Below, piece after piece: positions 54,385-64,000 of a stretch of DNA of 64,000 bases. Below the pieces are notes generated by a model. It did no database searches. It was not told the DNA's origin and was given only the letters and a program-made list of their open reading frames with translations. A program made the translations under genes and the position numbers. Position 1 is the first letter of the stretch, and every line of letters begins with the position of its first letter. Source of the DNA: Microbacteriaceae bacterium (GTDB taxonomy: Bacteria > Actinomycetota > Actinomycetes > Actinomycetales > Microbacteriaceae); assembly GCA_024639845.1 (NCBI GenBank), contig JAHEGG010000005.1, forward strand, positions 124,001 through 188,000. Reading direction: 5' to 3'.

Positions 54385-55764
54385 ATGTTTTCAGACACGC
54401 CGGACATGCACAGTTCGACGCCGGAAACCGACGCACTTCGCGAGGCAATCTTTGCATACGCCAGAACCCGCATGGCCTACGACCCGGTTCCCCTTGACTC
54501 CCCGCAAACCCTCGAGTTTCTGAAAGATCATGCGTCTGGGACTGTCACAGAACAAGGCATGGGTGGCATTCAAGCTCTCAAAGTTTTCGACGAGGTATTG
54601 GCACCTGCCTGCCTTTCAACCGACCATCCCGGTTATGTTTCTTTCATTCCAACCGCACCAACCGAAGCCGCCACGCTGTTCGACCTGGTCGTATCCGCTT
54701 CTTCGATTTATGGCGGTTCATGGATGGAGGGGGCTGGCGCTGTCTTTGCCGAGAACGAGGTTTTAGCGTGGTTGGCCGCCGAGGTCGGGCTACCCGAAAC
54801 TTCCGGTGGAGTGTTTGTACAAGGTGGGACTCTTGGCAATCTCTCAGCGCTGGTGGCCGCCCGTCACACTGCGGCTGGCGAGCGGGAAAGAGCCGGCCTC
54901 CCCCGCCCCTTACGCTGGAAGTTCATCTGCTCGACGGAAGCGCACTCGTCTCTAAAATCTGCCGCCGCTGTCATGGACGTCGACATCATAAAAGCCCAGG
55001 TAGACGGCGAAGGTCGCTTGACCGGTGAGGCTGTGCGGTCGGCGCTCGCAGAAGCTGGCGATGGCGTCTTCGCCGTGGTTGCCACCGCAGGAACAACTAA
55101 CTTCGGAATCGTCGATCGACTTCGCGAGGTTGGCGAGATCGCCAAATCTAACAACCTTTGGTTTCACGTCGACGGTGCTTATGGTTTGGCTGCGATCTTG
55201 GCACCCGAAACCCGACATCTTTTTGACGGCACCGAACTAGCCGACTCTTTCATCGTTGACCCGCACAAGTGGCTCTTCGCACCGTTCGATGCCTGTGCGC
55301 TGGTTTATCGAAACCCATCGCTAGCCAAGGCCGCACACACGCAGCACGGTGAATATCTCGACACCCTAACCGAGTCAGGCGACTGGAACCCAAGTGATTA
55401 CGCCTACAACTTGACTCGGCGAGTTCGCGGCCTCCCGCTGTGGTTTTCGCTCGCCACCCACGGAGTTTCCGCATATCGCAAAGCCGTCTCACAGAACATC
55501 CAAGTGGCCAAAGAGATCGGCGAGTACATTCGCGGCAGAGCTGATTTGCGTCTGGTGCGCGAACCAGAACTAAGCGTCGTCGTTTTCGAAAAACTGGGAT
55601 GGCAGTTGGCCGACTATCAGGCATGGAGCGACAAGCTGCTTTCTAGCGGAACCGGACTCGTCGTGCCGAGTTCGCACCAGGGACGCCCGAACACCAGATT
55701 CGCCATAGTGAATCCTGCGACAACTACGCATCTGTTGGTTGAGATGCTCGAAACCATGGAGTGA
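54385..55764 (+). CDS. Group II pyridoxal-phosphate amino acid decarboxylase
   Basis: The 459-residue enzyme belongs to the aromatic-L-amino-acid/glutamate decarboxylase group: HPGYVSFIPTAP at 81-92, H187 in TEAHSS for cofactor stacking, D263 in FHVDGAYG and the Schiff-base lysine K295 in VDPHKWLF. Substrates in this family include DOPA, tryptophan, histidine and glutamate; the active-site residues seen do not settle which. It is translationally coupled (4-base GTGA overlap or 2-base gap) to AguB and then AguA, so a role in supplying agmatine or another amine to that pathway is suggested but unproven. AGGAG precedes the ATG. Confidence 0.88.
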   Translation: MFSDTPDMHSSTPETDALREAIFAYARTRMAYDPVPLDSPQTLEFLKDHASGTVTEQGMGGIQALKVFDEVLAPACLSTDHPGYVSFIPTAPTEAATLFDLVVSASSIYGGSWMEGAGAVFAENEVLAWLAAEVGLPETSGGVFVQGGTLGNLSALVAARHTAAGERERAGLPRPLRWKFICSTEAHSSLKSAAAVMDVDIIKAQVDGEGRLTGEAVRSALAEAGDGVFAVVATAGTTNFGIVDRLREVGEIAKSNNLWFHVDGAYGLAAILAPETRHLFDGTELADSFIVDPHKWLFAPFDACALVYRNPSLAKAAHTQHGEYLDTLTESGDWNPSDYAYNLTRRVRGLPLWFSLATHGVSAYRKAVSQNIQVAKEIGEYIRGRADLRLVREPELSVVVFEKLGWQLADYQAWSDKLLSSGTGLVVPSSHQGRPNTRFAIVNPATTTHLLVEMLETME

Positions 55765-56759
55765 TCATGAAGCTGACCATCGCCGAACGTTCCTATTCAC
55801 TTGCTCGCGTTAAACCTTCGACCAGACATCCGCTGCGCGTTGCCCTTGTGCAAACGAAATGGCACGAGGATGCGGGCGAGCACCTCAGCGTTCTCAACGC
55901 CGGCATTGAGCTGGCTGCGCGAAACGGCGCACAGGTCGTTTGTTTACCCGAGTTGACGCTCAGCCGCTACCCTGCCGACGAGATTCCGACCGGCACTCCG
56001 AACGCCTTGGCAGAGCCATTGCTAGAGGGCCCAACCTTCGCTTTCGCGGCGGCGGCGGCAGAGAAATACGGTGTGACTGTGCACGCATCTCTCTATGAAT
56101 TCCATGATTTCGAAGACGGACGCGCCCTAAACACGGCAATCATGGTTGACTCGCGGGGCAATCTGATTGCGCGCACGCCCAAGCTGCACATTCCAGTGAC
56201 GGCGGGCTACTACGAAGACCGCTATTTTCAACCGGGTCCAAATCACGACCCATACCCGGTCTATTCGGTCGAAACCGAGCAAACAGTTGGCAAATTTGGT
56301 CTACCAACCTGCTGGGATGAGTGGTTCCCGGAGGTCGCACGCAACTATTCGTTGCGAGGTGCCGAGGTGCTGGTGTATCCAACCGCGATCGGGTCGGAGC
56401 CAGACCATCCGCACTTCGATACCGAACCGCTCTGGCGTCAGGTGATTATCGGAAACGGAATCGCAAATGGCACTTTCATGGTCGTGCCCAACCGCTGGGG
56501 CGATGAGGGCAAGTTGAACTTCTATGGTTCGAGCTTTATCAGCGACCCTTACGGGCGTGTCTTGGTTCAAGCAGCACGCGAGGGTGACGAGGTTCTGATA
56601 GCCGACCTCGACCTGGACCAGCGACGAGACTGGCTCGATCTGTTTCCGTTTCTCGCCACTAGACGCCCCGACACCTACTCTGCCCTGACCGAGCCGATTG
56701 CGAATCCACGCACCGAAACCGGCGACAGCGCATCCGGTGGAATTGCTGGTGAATGGTGA
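55761..56759 (+). CDS. aguB: N-carbamoylputrescine amidase AguB
   Basis: This nitrilase-superfamily enzyme has the catalytic triad E64 (CLPELTLSRYP), K141 (RTPKLHIP) and C184 (LPTCWDEWFPE), and the substrate-family signature YPTAIGSEP. These match AguB, which hydrolyses N-carbamoylputrescine to putrescine, CO2 and ammonia. The gene overlaps the decarboxylase stop if it starts at GTG 55761, or starts at ATG 55767 two bases beyond it. It precedes aguA with an overlap, so the two steps are co-expressed. The N-terminal 24 residues before RVALVQTKW are an extension. Confidence 0.93.
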   Translation: MIMKLTIAERSYSLARVKPSTRHPLRVALVQTKWHEDAGEHLSVLNAGIELAARNGAQVVCLPELTLSRYPADEIPTGTPNALAEPLLEGPTFAFAAAAAEKYGVTVHASLYEFHDFEDGRALNTAIMVDSRGNLIARTPKLHIPVTAGYYEDRYFQPGPNHDPYPVYSVETEQTVGKFGLPTCWDEWFPEVARNYSLRGAEVLVYPTAIGSEPDHPHFDTEPLWRQVIIGNGIANGTFMVVPNRWGDEGKLNFYGSSFISDPYGRVLVQAAREGDEVLIADLDLDQRRDWLDLFPFLATRRPDTYSALTEPIANPRTETGDSASGGIAGEW

Positions 56760-57760
56760 CTCTGAGGATGCCGCCCGAATGGGCTCCCCATGAGCGCACC
56801 TGGATGGCGTGGATGGAAGAGGACTATTCGAGCAATAGCGACCAAGCGTCGACAAAACGCATGCACGAGGCCTGGGCGCGAGTAGCCAACACGATTGTGA
56901 ACTTCGAGCCGGTGACCATGCTGGTGAGTCAGGCTCATGAACAAGAGGCCAGAGGTTATCTCGATTCGCGCGTCAACATTCTGGTGGCCGACATTGACGA
57001 CGGATGGATGCGGGATAGCGGGCCAACCTTCGTAAAGAACGACTCGAACGAACTGATTGCCGTCGATTGGACCTTCAACGGCTGGGGTAATCAGGGCGGT
57101 TGGGCAAGCTGGGAAAAAGACGATGCTGTCGCTTTGCTAGTCGCTCGCGAACTTGGCGTAGTTTCTGTGCGTTCACGGTTGGTGAACGAAGGCGGAGGCA
57201 TCCATGTGAACGGTGCTGGAACAGTTTTGCTCACCGAAACCGTTCAGCTCGGATCTGGCCGCAACCCCGAATGGGCGCGCGCAGAAGTCGAAAACGAAAT
57301 CCACCGGATGCTCGGAACCGACCGTGCGGTCTGGATTCGCCGTGGGCTTACCCGCGATTACGAGGATTTTGGCACGCAGGGACACATCGACATCGTGGCG
57401 TGTTTTGCCGATGAGAACACGATTCTGTATCACGACCAACAAAATCCAGAGCATCCGGATTTCGCCGTCAGCCACGAGGTTCGTCGAACGCTCGAAGAGC
57501 AGACTAATTTCAAGTTGATTGGTGTTCCCGCGCCAACGGTGCTTCGCGATTCTCACGGAGTCGTGGATTACTCATACATCAATCACTACCTCTGCAACGG
57601 TGCGGTTATTCTCTGCGCATTCGATGACCCAAACGACGAGGCTGCCAAGCAGATTCTCGAGGAGGTTTATCCGGGTCGTCAGGTCATCTTGGTGGACGCC
57701 TTGGAAATCTTCGCCAGAGGCGGCGGAATTCACTGCATCACCCAGCAGCAGCCAAAATAG
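56753..57760 (+). CDS. aguA: Agmatine deiminase AguA
   Basis: The 335-residue PPAD-type enzyme carries WAPHERTWMAW at the N-terminus, DDGWMRDSGPTF, NEGGGIHVNGAGTVLLTE, GTQGHIDIV and the catalytic cysteine near 328 in GGGIHCITQQQP. It converts agmatine to N-carbamoylputrescine, the substrate of AguB encoded just upstream. The ATG overlaps the AguB stop by 7 bases; a GTG three bases on would give a 4-base overlap. argG lies 47 bases downstream with its own -10 element. Confidence 0.95.
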   Translation: MVTLRMPPEWAPHERTWMAWMEEDYSSNSDQASTKRMHEAWARVANTIVNFEPVTMLVSQAHEQEARGYLDSRVNILVADIDDGWMRDSGPTFVKNDSNELIAVDWTFNGWGNQGGWASWEKDDAVALLVARELGVVSVRSRLVNEGGGIHVNGAGTVLLTETVQLGSGRNPEWARAEVENEIHRMLGTDRAVWIRRGLTRDYEDFGTQGHIDIVACFADENTILYHDQQNPEHPDFAVSHEVRRTLEEQTNFKLIGVPAPTVLRDSHGVVDYSYINHYLCNGAVILCAFDDPNDEAAKQILEEVYPGRQVILVDALEIFARGGGIHCITQQQPK

Positions 57761-57783
57761 GCGCTCTGACCCGCGCTGCATAG

Positions 57784-59121
<1,338 letters not shown>

Positions 59122-59130
59122 ACGGTCTGG

Positions 59131-59928
59131 TTATCTGGTTTTCTCGGCAACTGTTAATCGCTGGGCGAAGTAAATCGGCAGCACCGAGATCAGCACTACA
59201 ACCACGGCAACAACATCGACGACTGGCGCTTTGCCAGGTCGGAACATGTTGTTCAGAATCCAGATCGGAAGAGTTTCGACTCCGCCGCTAGCGGTGAAAG
59301 TCGTGACGATAATTTCATCGAAGCTCAAGGCAAACGCGAGAAGCGCACCGGCCACGAGAGCCGAAGCCATTTGGGGCAGTGTCACCAAACGAAACGTGGT
59401 CCAAACTCCCGCGCCAAGATCTGCGCTAGCCTCTTCCATCGTTTTGTTCATTCGATTTAGACGAGCCAGAGCGTTGTTGTAGACGGTCACGATGCAAAAA
59501 GTGGCGTGAGCGACAATCAGTGTTGCGATCGTCAGCTGCACCCCAAGGATGGTTCTAAAAGCGTTGTTCAGCGCGATTCCGGTCACAATACCCGGCAGTG
59601 CGATCGGAAGAATCACCATGAGAGAAACCGGCTGCTTGCCGAAGAACTTGTAGCGAGACATAGCAAGAGCCAGCAAGGTGCCGAGCACCAGTGCGATGGC
59701 AGCAGAGGCCGTTGCAACCAGGATGCTCGTGGCGAGAGCTGAGAGCATACCCGCGCTCTGAGTAGCCACCTGCCACCAGTGCAAGGTGAACTCGGAGGGC
59801 GGCCACGACATGTTCTTGCTCGCGTTGAACGAGTTGATCAGCACCACACCAATCGGCGTATAGATATAAACCAGCGTCAACGCGCTGAGGATGGCGAGAA
59901 TTGCTTTGGCTGGTTTAGATAGGCGCAT
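59131..59928 (-). CDS. potC: ABC transporter permease, PotC-like
   Basis: The 265-residue protein has six membrane helices and the EAA loop typical of binding-protein-dependent permeases (MEEASADLGAGVWTTFRLVTLP, read as MEEASADLGA and FRLVTLPQM). LSFDEIIVTTFTASGG in the fifth-helix region is characteristic of the spermidine/putrescine PotC group. It overlaps potB by one base and is the last gene of the importer operon. Confidence 0.9.
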   Translation of the reverse strand: MRLSKPAKAILAILSALTLVYIYTPIGVVLINSFNASKNMSWPPSEFTLHWWQVATQSAGMLSALATSILVATASAAIALVLGTLLALAMSRYKFFGKQPVSLMVILPIALPGIVTGIALNNAFRTILGVQLTIATLIVAHATFCIVTVYNNALARLNRMNKTMEEASADLGAGVWTTFRLVTLPQMASALVAGALLAFALSFDEIIVTTFTASGGVETLPIWILNNMFRPGKAPVVDVVAVVVVLISVLPIYFAQRLTVAEKTR

Positions 59929-60851
59929 CAGAGGTTGTCCAATGCGCCGGTCTTGCGAATGACAGACAGGTATATGAACATGATGGCGATTGGAATCATC
60001 GCGATGGCCGCCGCCATCGGCAGGTTGTTTGCGATGCCAACATTCGTATAGACCAGGTTTCCGAGCATCTGGGTGGCTCCACCGACGATGTTGATGGTGA
60101 TGTAGTCGCCCATGGTAAGCGAGAAAGCAAAGATCGAGCCAGCCGCGATTGCCGGCAGGAGCATCGGAAAGACGATTAGTCGCAATGTGCTCCAGGTTTT
60201 GGCACCTAGGTCTGATGAAGCTTCAAGGATGTTCTGAGGCACCTTTTCGAGCCCCGTATAGATCGGCAGAATCACGTATGGCAGCCAAATATAGCCAAGC
60301 GTCAGGGCTGCGCCTACCAGGCTGTAACCGGGTGTATCGAGCCCGAGCGGGCGCAATAGCCACTGCAGAATTCCCTCGTTGCTCAACACCGACCGCCACG
60401 CATAGGCCTTCACCAAATAGGAGGCCCAGAGAGGCATGAGAATCGAGATAACCAAGATGCCGCGCATCCTTGGCGATGCAACCTTTGCCATGAAGAAAGC
60501 GATCGGCAGGGCGATCAGAATGTCAACAACCGTCACCATCAGCGCGATACCCAGCGTGCGCAGAGTGACCGTTTGATAGAGCGAGTTTGTGAACAACTGG
60601 ATGAAGTTGTCGAGGTTCCAGTCGGGGCGGATTTCGCCGGTGAACGAGTCCATCGTCCAGAAGGCCGTGACGAAAAGCGCGAGTAGTGCCGCCACATAAA
60701 CCAGCGCTAGCCAGAGAAGCGGAGCCGAGACGAGTAGCCTCAACCGCAACTTTGCACTCGCATAAAGGCGTGAAGAAACCCGGTGAGCGAACGACTTGGG
60801 TGCCGAAATATCGGAACCTTTCAGCGTCACGCTCACCGGGCCATCACTCAT
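59928..60851 (-). CDS. potB: ABC transporter permease, PotB-like
   Basis: The 307-residue permease has an N-terminal cytoplasmic extension and six helices. The EAA loop reads LEASSDLGAKTWSTLRLIVFP, here noted as LEASSDLGAK, followed by GDYITINIVGGATQMLG, a PotB-like signature. It pairs with PotC to form the membrane channel for a polyamine-type solute. It lies 9 bases after the binding-protein gene. Confidence 0.9.
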   Translation of the reverse strand: MSDGPVSVTLKGSDISAPKSFAHRVSSRLYASAKLRLRLLVSAPLLWLALVYVAALLALFVTAFWTMDSFTGEIRPDWNLDNFIQLFTNSLYQTVTLRTLGIALMVTVVDILIALPIAFFMAKVASPRMRGILVISILMPLWASYLVKAYAWRSVLSNEGILQWLLRPLGLDTPGYSLVGAALTLGYIWLPYVILPIYTGLEKVPQNILEASSDLGAKTWSTLRLIVFPMLLPAIAAGSIFAFSLTMGDYITINIVGGATQMLGNLVYTNVGIANNLPMAAAIAMIPIAIMFIYLSVIRKTGALDNL

Positions 60852-60860
60852 TTGACGCGA

Positions 60861-62021
60861 CTATCCCTTGATTTCTTGCCAAGCGGTAGTCCACTCGGAG
60901 TAATCGGTGCAGGTTGCGTCGGTGCGGCCGTCTAGACACTTGGCGATTGGGGTCGTCCAATACCAGATTTGAGCTGCGTAGGCTTCGTCGCCAGCGTGAT
61001 AGCTGTCGCAGAATCCTTCACTTCCGAATTCACAAGCACCTGGCGTTGCTGGAGCCTCACCGAAGTACTCGGTGGCAGCGGCGTTCGCCTCAGGAGTGTC
61101 AATGTAGTTCAACCACGCGTAGGCACAGTTCGGGCTCTTAGTGGTCGAGGAGACCATCCAAGAGTCAGACCAACCGGTAGCGCCTTCCGAAGGAAGGATT
61201 GCCTCAACTGTCGAACCCTCTGGCATGAAGTTCTTGATTACCTGCCAGGTGGTTCCGACAACCGAGTTGCCAGTTGAGAACGAGTCGATCGACTTAAGGT
61301 AGTCGCTCCAGTATTCGCCTACGTTCTCTTTCTGAGCCTTCAGCAAATCGACAGCGGCGGCCAGCTGGTCAGCGTCTAGAGCATAAGGGTTGGTGATACC
61401 CAGGTCTGGGTTGTGCTTCATCAGATAAAGCGCGGCATCAGCGATGTAAATCGGCGAGTCATATGCCGTCACCTTGCCCTTGTATGCGCTCGCCTTGTCG
61501 AACACGACATCCCAAGAAGTCGGTGCCGGCTTGACCACTTCGGTGTTGTACATCAATAGGTTCGCGCCATAGCCGTGAGGCACACCGTAGGTTTCTCCGT
61601 CAACCGTGTTCCACGCCTGACCCTTCAAGAACGGATAGACGTCGGCGTAGCTAGGGATGAGGTCAGTGTTAAGTGGCTGCACGTCTCCAGAGGCGATCAG
61701 ACGCAGCGTGGCATCACCTGACGCTGCAATAACGTCGTAGTCACCGCTCTTGAATAGGTTTAGCGCTTCATCCGAGGTGCCATAGCTCTTGAAGGTGACC
61801 TGACAGCCGGTCTCCTTTTCGAATGGCGTTACCCAGTCATATGCTGGATCGTTCGAGCCGTCTTCGGCATAACCAGGCCAGCCGAGTAACGAGAGAGTTG
61901 CCTCGTTGTCGCCTAGGCTCTGTAGCTTGCCAGAAGCTTGCTCGCCACTAGCTGCACAGCCAGAGAGCGCGAGTGCCATACCCACGATCAAGGCAGACAG
62001 CTTCAATGGTGTCTTGCTCAT
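60861..62021 (-). CDS. potD: Polyamine-type ABC transporter substrate-binding lipoprotein
   Basis: The 386-residue protein has a lipoprotein signal (ALIVGMALALSGCAAS) with the lipid-modified cysteine at 22. The mature part starts with NEATLSLLGWPGYAED and has GCQVTFKSYGTSDEALNLF and GYGANLLMYNTEVV, the pattern of PotD/PotF-like proteins that bind spermidine or putrescine. Related proteins bind other solutes, so substrate is inferred mainly from the partner genes and the aguBA operon nearby. Confidence 0.88.
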   Translation of the reverse strand: MSKTPLKLSALIVGMALALSGCAASGEQASGKLQSLGDNEATLSLLGWPGYAEDGSNDPAYDWVTPFEKETGCQVTFKSYGTSDEALNLFKSGDYDVIAASGDATLRLIASGDVQPLNTDLIPSYADVYPFLKGQAWNTVDGETYGVPHGYGANLLMYNTEVVKPAPTSWDVVFDKASAYKGKVTAYDSPIYIADAALYLMKHNPDLGITNPYALDADQLAAAVDLLKAQKENVGEYWSDYLKSIDSFSTGNSVVGTTWQVIKNFMPEGSTVEAILPSEGATGWSDSWMVSSTTKSPNCAYAWLNYIDTPEANAAATEYFGEAPATPGACEFGSEGFCDSYHAGDEAYAAQIWYWTTPIAKCLDGRTDATCTDYSEWTTAWQEIKG

Positions 62022-62030
62022 TGCTTCTCC

Positions 62031-63086
62031 TTAGTTGGTTTCTAGTTTCACTAGATTCTTTTCGTCCAGGTCGACCTGAACGACTTGATCGCGATGCCAT
62101 TGTTGTTCTGCATCTGATCCTGCTCGCACCAAAGCGGTGATGGTAGGACCGGCGTCAAGTTTGATGTGTATTCGCGTAGCCGAGCCGAGGTAGATAGCCT
62201 CGATCACCCGACCCTGCCGCGCACCCTGGGTTGGCTGTTCAAAAACTGGGATGCGCTCCGGGCGCATTGTCGACCGAATCCGCTTGCCGAACAGCAGTGC
62301 GCTGGCATCTTCATCGAAGATGTTGGTCGTGCCAACGAAACCGGCCACGAAGTTGGTCTTCGGCTGCTCATAAAGTTCTCTAGGCGAGCCAATCTGCTCG
62401 ATGTGGCCGCTGTTGAAAACCGCGATGCGATCACTCAGAGTTAGTGCTTCTTCTTGATCGTGAGTCACAAAAACGAATGTGATGGCTAGCTCGCGCTGGA
62501 GTTGTTTGAGTTCGATCTGCATTTGCTCGCGCAGCTTCAGGTCTAGCGCTCCAAGCGGCTCGTCGAGCAAAAGCACTTTTGGCTTGACCACGATTGCGCG
62601 AGCTAGAGCCACGCGCTGCCTCTGACCACCAGAGAGTTCGGCCGGTTTGCGGCCACCAAAGCCACCGAGTCTCACCATCTCGAGGGCTTCTTCTGCTTGC
62701 TTGCTGCGTGTCGCCTTAGCGATGCCGCGAACTCGCAAACCATAGGCGACGTTTTCGAGAACCGTCATGTGGCCAAAGAGCGCGTAGTCCTGAAAGACCG
62801 TGTTCACATCACGGTCGAATGGTGCGAGTTTGGTTACATCTGTGCCGTCGAGTACGACGGTTCCGGCGGTTGGCAGTTCAAATCCTGCGATCATGCGAAG
62901 CACCGTGGTCTTGCCTGAGCCCGATGGCCCGAGCATCGAGAAGAACTCACCCGAAGCAATGTCTAGGTCTAAATTCGACACGGCGTGCACCGAGCCGAAC
63001 GACTTGGTTAGCCCGCGCAAACTGATTGCTGGAGTGTTCTCGAGCAAAATACCGACCTCGCTGTCTGTCTCCTTCATCCTAGACAT
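62031..63086 (-). CDS. potA: Polyamine-type ABC transporter ATP-binding protein
   Basis: The ATPase has Walker [10 protein letters not shown], signature [14 protein letters not shown], Walker [13 protein letters not shown], the switch histidine in [11 protein letters not shown], and a C-terminal TOBE-like regulatory domain ([15 protein letters not shown]). It energises the PotBC permeases. A frame from TTG 63095 is possible; I give ATG 63086, with ATG 63077 a further alternative, since no clear ribosome site decides. It is first in the order potA-potD-potB-potC and divergent from the aldo/keto reductase. Confidence 0.9.
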   Translation of the reverse strand: MSRMKETDSEVGILLENTPAISLRGLTKSFGSVHAVSNLDLDIASGEFFSMLGPSGSGKTTVLRMIAGFELPTAGTVVLDGTDVTKLAPFDRDVNTVFQDYALFGHMTVLENVAYGLRVRGIAKATRSKQAEEALEMVRLGGFGGRKPAELSGGQRQRVALARAIVVKPKVLLLDEPLGALDLKLREQMQIELKQLQRELAITFVFVTHDQEEALTLSDRIAVFNSGHIEQIGSPRELYEQPKTNFVAGFVGTTNIFDEDASALLFGKRIRSTMRPERIPVFEQPTQGARQGRVIEAIYLGSATRIHIKLDAGPTITALVRAGSDAEQQWHRDQVVQVDLDEKNLVKLETN

Positions 63087-63116
63087 CAGTGGCAAGGTTT
63101 TTCACTCAAATCGGGC

Positions 63117-63122
63117 TACACT
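63117..63122 (+). promoter_or_regulatory. -10 element of the aldo/keto reductase gene (leaderless)
   Basis: TACACT ends 6 bases before the ATG at 63129, the same spacing as for deoC, msrA and the M3 peptidase gene. Confidence 0.5.
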
Positions 63123-63128
63123 CACCCC

Positions 63129-63998
63129 ATGAATAATCTCGATTTGGGAACAATCGGCTTCGGCTGCATGAAGGCTTCGTTCAATAACCCGGATGATGCC
63201 ACTCGCGCTTCGACAATCGAAGCGATCCACGTGGCTCTCGACCACGGAGTGCGACTCTTCGACACCGCGGACATCTATGCACCGACCTGGGATGCGTTCG
63301 GGCATAACGAGATTCTGGTTGCAGAGGCCGTGCGCAATCATCCTCGCGGCACCGAAGCAGTTATCGCCACCAAGGGCGGCATCACTCGCAAGCCTGGCGA
63401 GGTTTGGGGGCGAAATGCCTCGCTCGACTACTTGCTCAGAGCCGTCGAGGCATCGGCCGGGCGTCTAGGAGTGGCCAAGATTCAACTTTGGCAACATCAC
63501 CGGCTAGACCCGAGCCTGGCGTTCGAGACACAACTTGAAAACCTTGCAGGCTTGCGCCAGCGCGGGCTCATCGAACACCTTGGAGTGAGCAATTACAGCG
63601 CTAAACAGTTGCGCCGCGCCATCGAGATCGCCGGCCCCATCGCATCTGTGCAAAATCAGCTCAGCATCGCCTATCGAAACGAGCTTGATGTTCTAGAAGT
63701 TTGTGACGAGTTTGGCATCGCCTACCTTCCGTGGTCACCGATGAAGGGAGCTCACGCGAGAGACGCAAGTGCCGAACTCAAGAGTTACGCTGCCGACCAA
63801 AATGTCACGACCTACGCTGTTGCAGTGGCTTGGTTGCGGTCGCTTTCGACCTCAATTGTTGTATTGCCTGGAGTAACTCGCGCGGAATCTGTGCTGGATG
63901 CACTTTCAGGACTGAATCTGGTTCTCGAGGGAGATGTGCCTTTCCCCGCGAACCTCCCGATGGACGCCGAGCTGCTCAGCGACCAGCCGCAGAACTAG
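63129..63998 (+). CDS. Aldo/keto reductase
   Basis: The 289-residue barrel enzyme begins with LGTIGFGCMKASF and carries the catalytic aspartate and tyrosine in LFDTADIYAPT, the lysine in IATKGGI, the histidine in LWQHHRLD, and IEHLGVSNYSAKQL. These mark the AKR superfamily; the natural carbonyl substrate cannot be predicted. The gene is complete, ending two bases before the window edge. It is divergent from potA. Confidence 0.92.
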   Translation: MNNLDLGTIGFGCMKASFNNPDDATRASTIEAIHVALDHGVRLFDTADIYAPTWDAFGHNEILVAEAVRNHPRGTEAVIATKGGITRKPGEVWGRNASLDYLLRAVEASAGRLGVAKIQLWQHHRLDPSLAFETQLENLAGLRQRGLIEHLGVSNYSAKQLRRAIEIAGPIASVQNQLSIAYRNELDVLEVCDEFGIAYLPWSPMKGAHARDASAELKSYAADQNVTTYAVAVAWLRSLSTSIVVLPGVTRAESVLDALSGLNLVLEGDVPFPANLPMDAELLSDQPQN

Positions 63999-64000
63999 CG

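Noticed and set aside
54385-55764. Naming the decarboxylase as glutamate decarboxylase (GadB) or tyrosine/DOPA decarboxylase
   Set aside because: The motifs only define group II PLP decarboxylases; neither acid-resistance genes nor aromatic amine genes are adjacent, so a specific name would be a guess.

Overview
The window looks like a piece of the core chromosome of a small-genome actinobacterium in or near the family Microbacteriaceae, most like the streamlined freshwater Luna-type lineages (Rhodoluna/Aquiluna relatives). The placement is an inference. It rests on the order rne-rplU-rpmA-obg-proB-proA-(small membrane protein)-nadD-(membrane protein)-rsfS, the block ileS-folC-DUF4233-ndk beside a VKOR gene, paired clpP1/clpP2, a dnaE2 gene preceded by a DUF6504 protein, a PUA-less ProB, an RpiB of the GGSGNGE type, moderate GC by eye, many GTG starts and extreme compactness. 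No phage, insertion sequence, CRISPR array, restriction or defence system is visible, and no gene-free stretch exceeds 300 bases.

Layout. 1-9.0 kb (minus): MFS transporter, holA, comEC, comEA, leuS, pabB. 9.0-14.3 kb (plus): a PabC-like class IV aminotransferase, a YedK/HMCES-type DNA-protein crosslink protein, then a LexA-like box and promoter driving a DUF6504 gene and dnaE2. 14.3-24.5 kb (minus): DODA-type dioxygenase, deoC, tRNA-Ala, rsfS, nadD, proA, proB, obg, rpmA, rplU, rne. 24.7-33.5 kb: VKOR (plus), ndk-DUF4233-folC-ileS (minus), divergent valS (plus). 33.5-42.9 kb: M3 peptidase (plus), BenE-family transporter, clpX, clpP2, clpP1, trigger factor, tRNA-Pro (minus), tRNA-Gly (plus), then nei, rpiB and a membrane protein (minus). 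43-54.3 kb: pepN, mscS, trHbO globin, TesB-type thioesterase, ABC-F ettA, an SsbB-like protein, msrA, DMT exporter, thioredoxin and an exported phosphodiester glycosidase. 54.4-64 kb: a polyamine-flavoured block (group II PLP decarboxylase, AguB, AguA, argG, and a PotADBC-type ABC importer) followed by an aldo/keto reductase.

How the parts connect. The strongest functional groupings are an SOS-type mutagenesis/crosslink cassette (9.9-14.3 kb), the ClpXP1P2-trigger factor proteostasis block, and the agmatine-to-putrescine block with a polyamine-type importer. Architecture is notable: six of seven convergent protein-gene pairs have stop codons that overlap, abut or lie one base apart. Several genes carry a -10 hexamer about 6 nt before the start codon, which fits leaderless mRNAs. 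The region between ssbB and ettA can form two mutually exclusive RNA hairpins, one terminator-like. I did not find a clearly new multi-gene system; the best leads are the ettA leader, the dnaE2 cassette that lacks adjacent imuA/imuB, and the decarboxylase-AguB-AguA operon.
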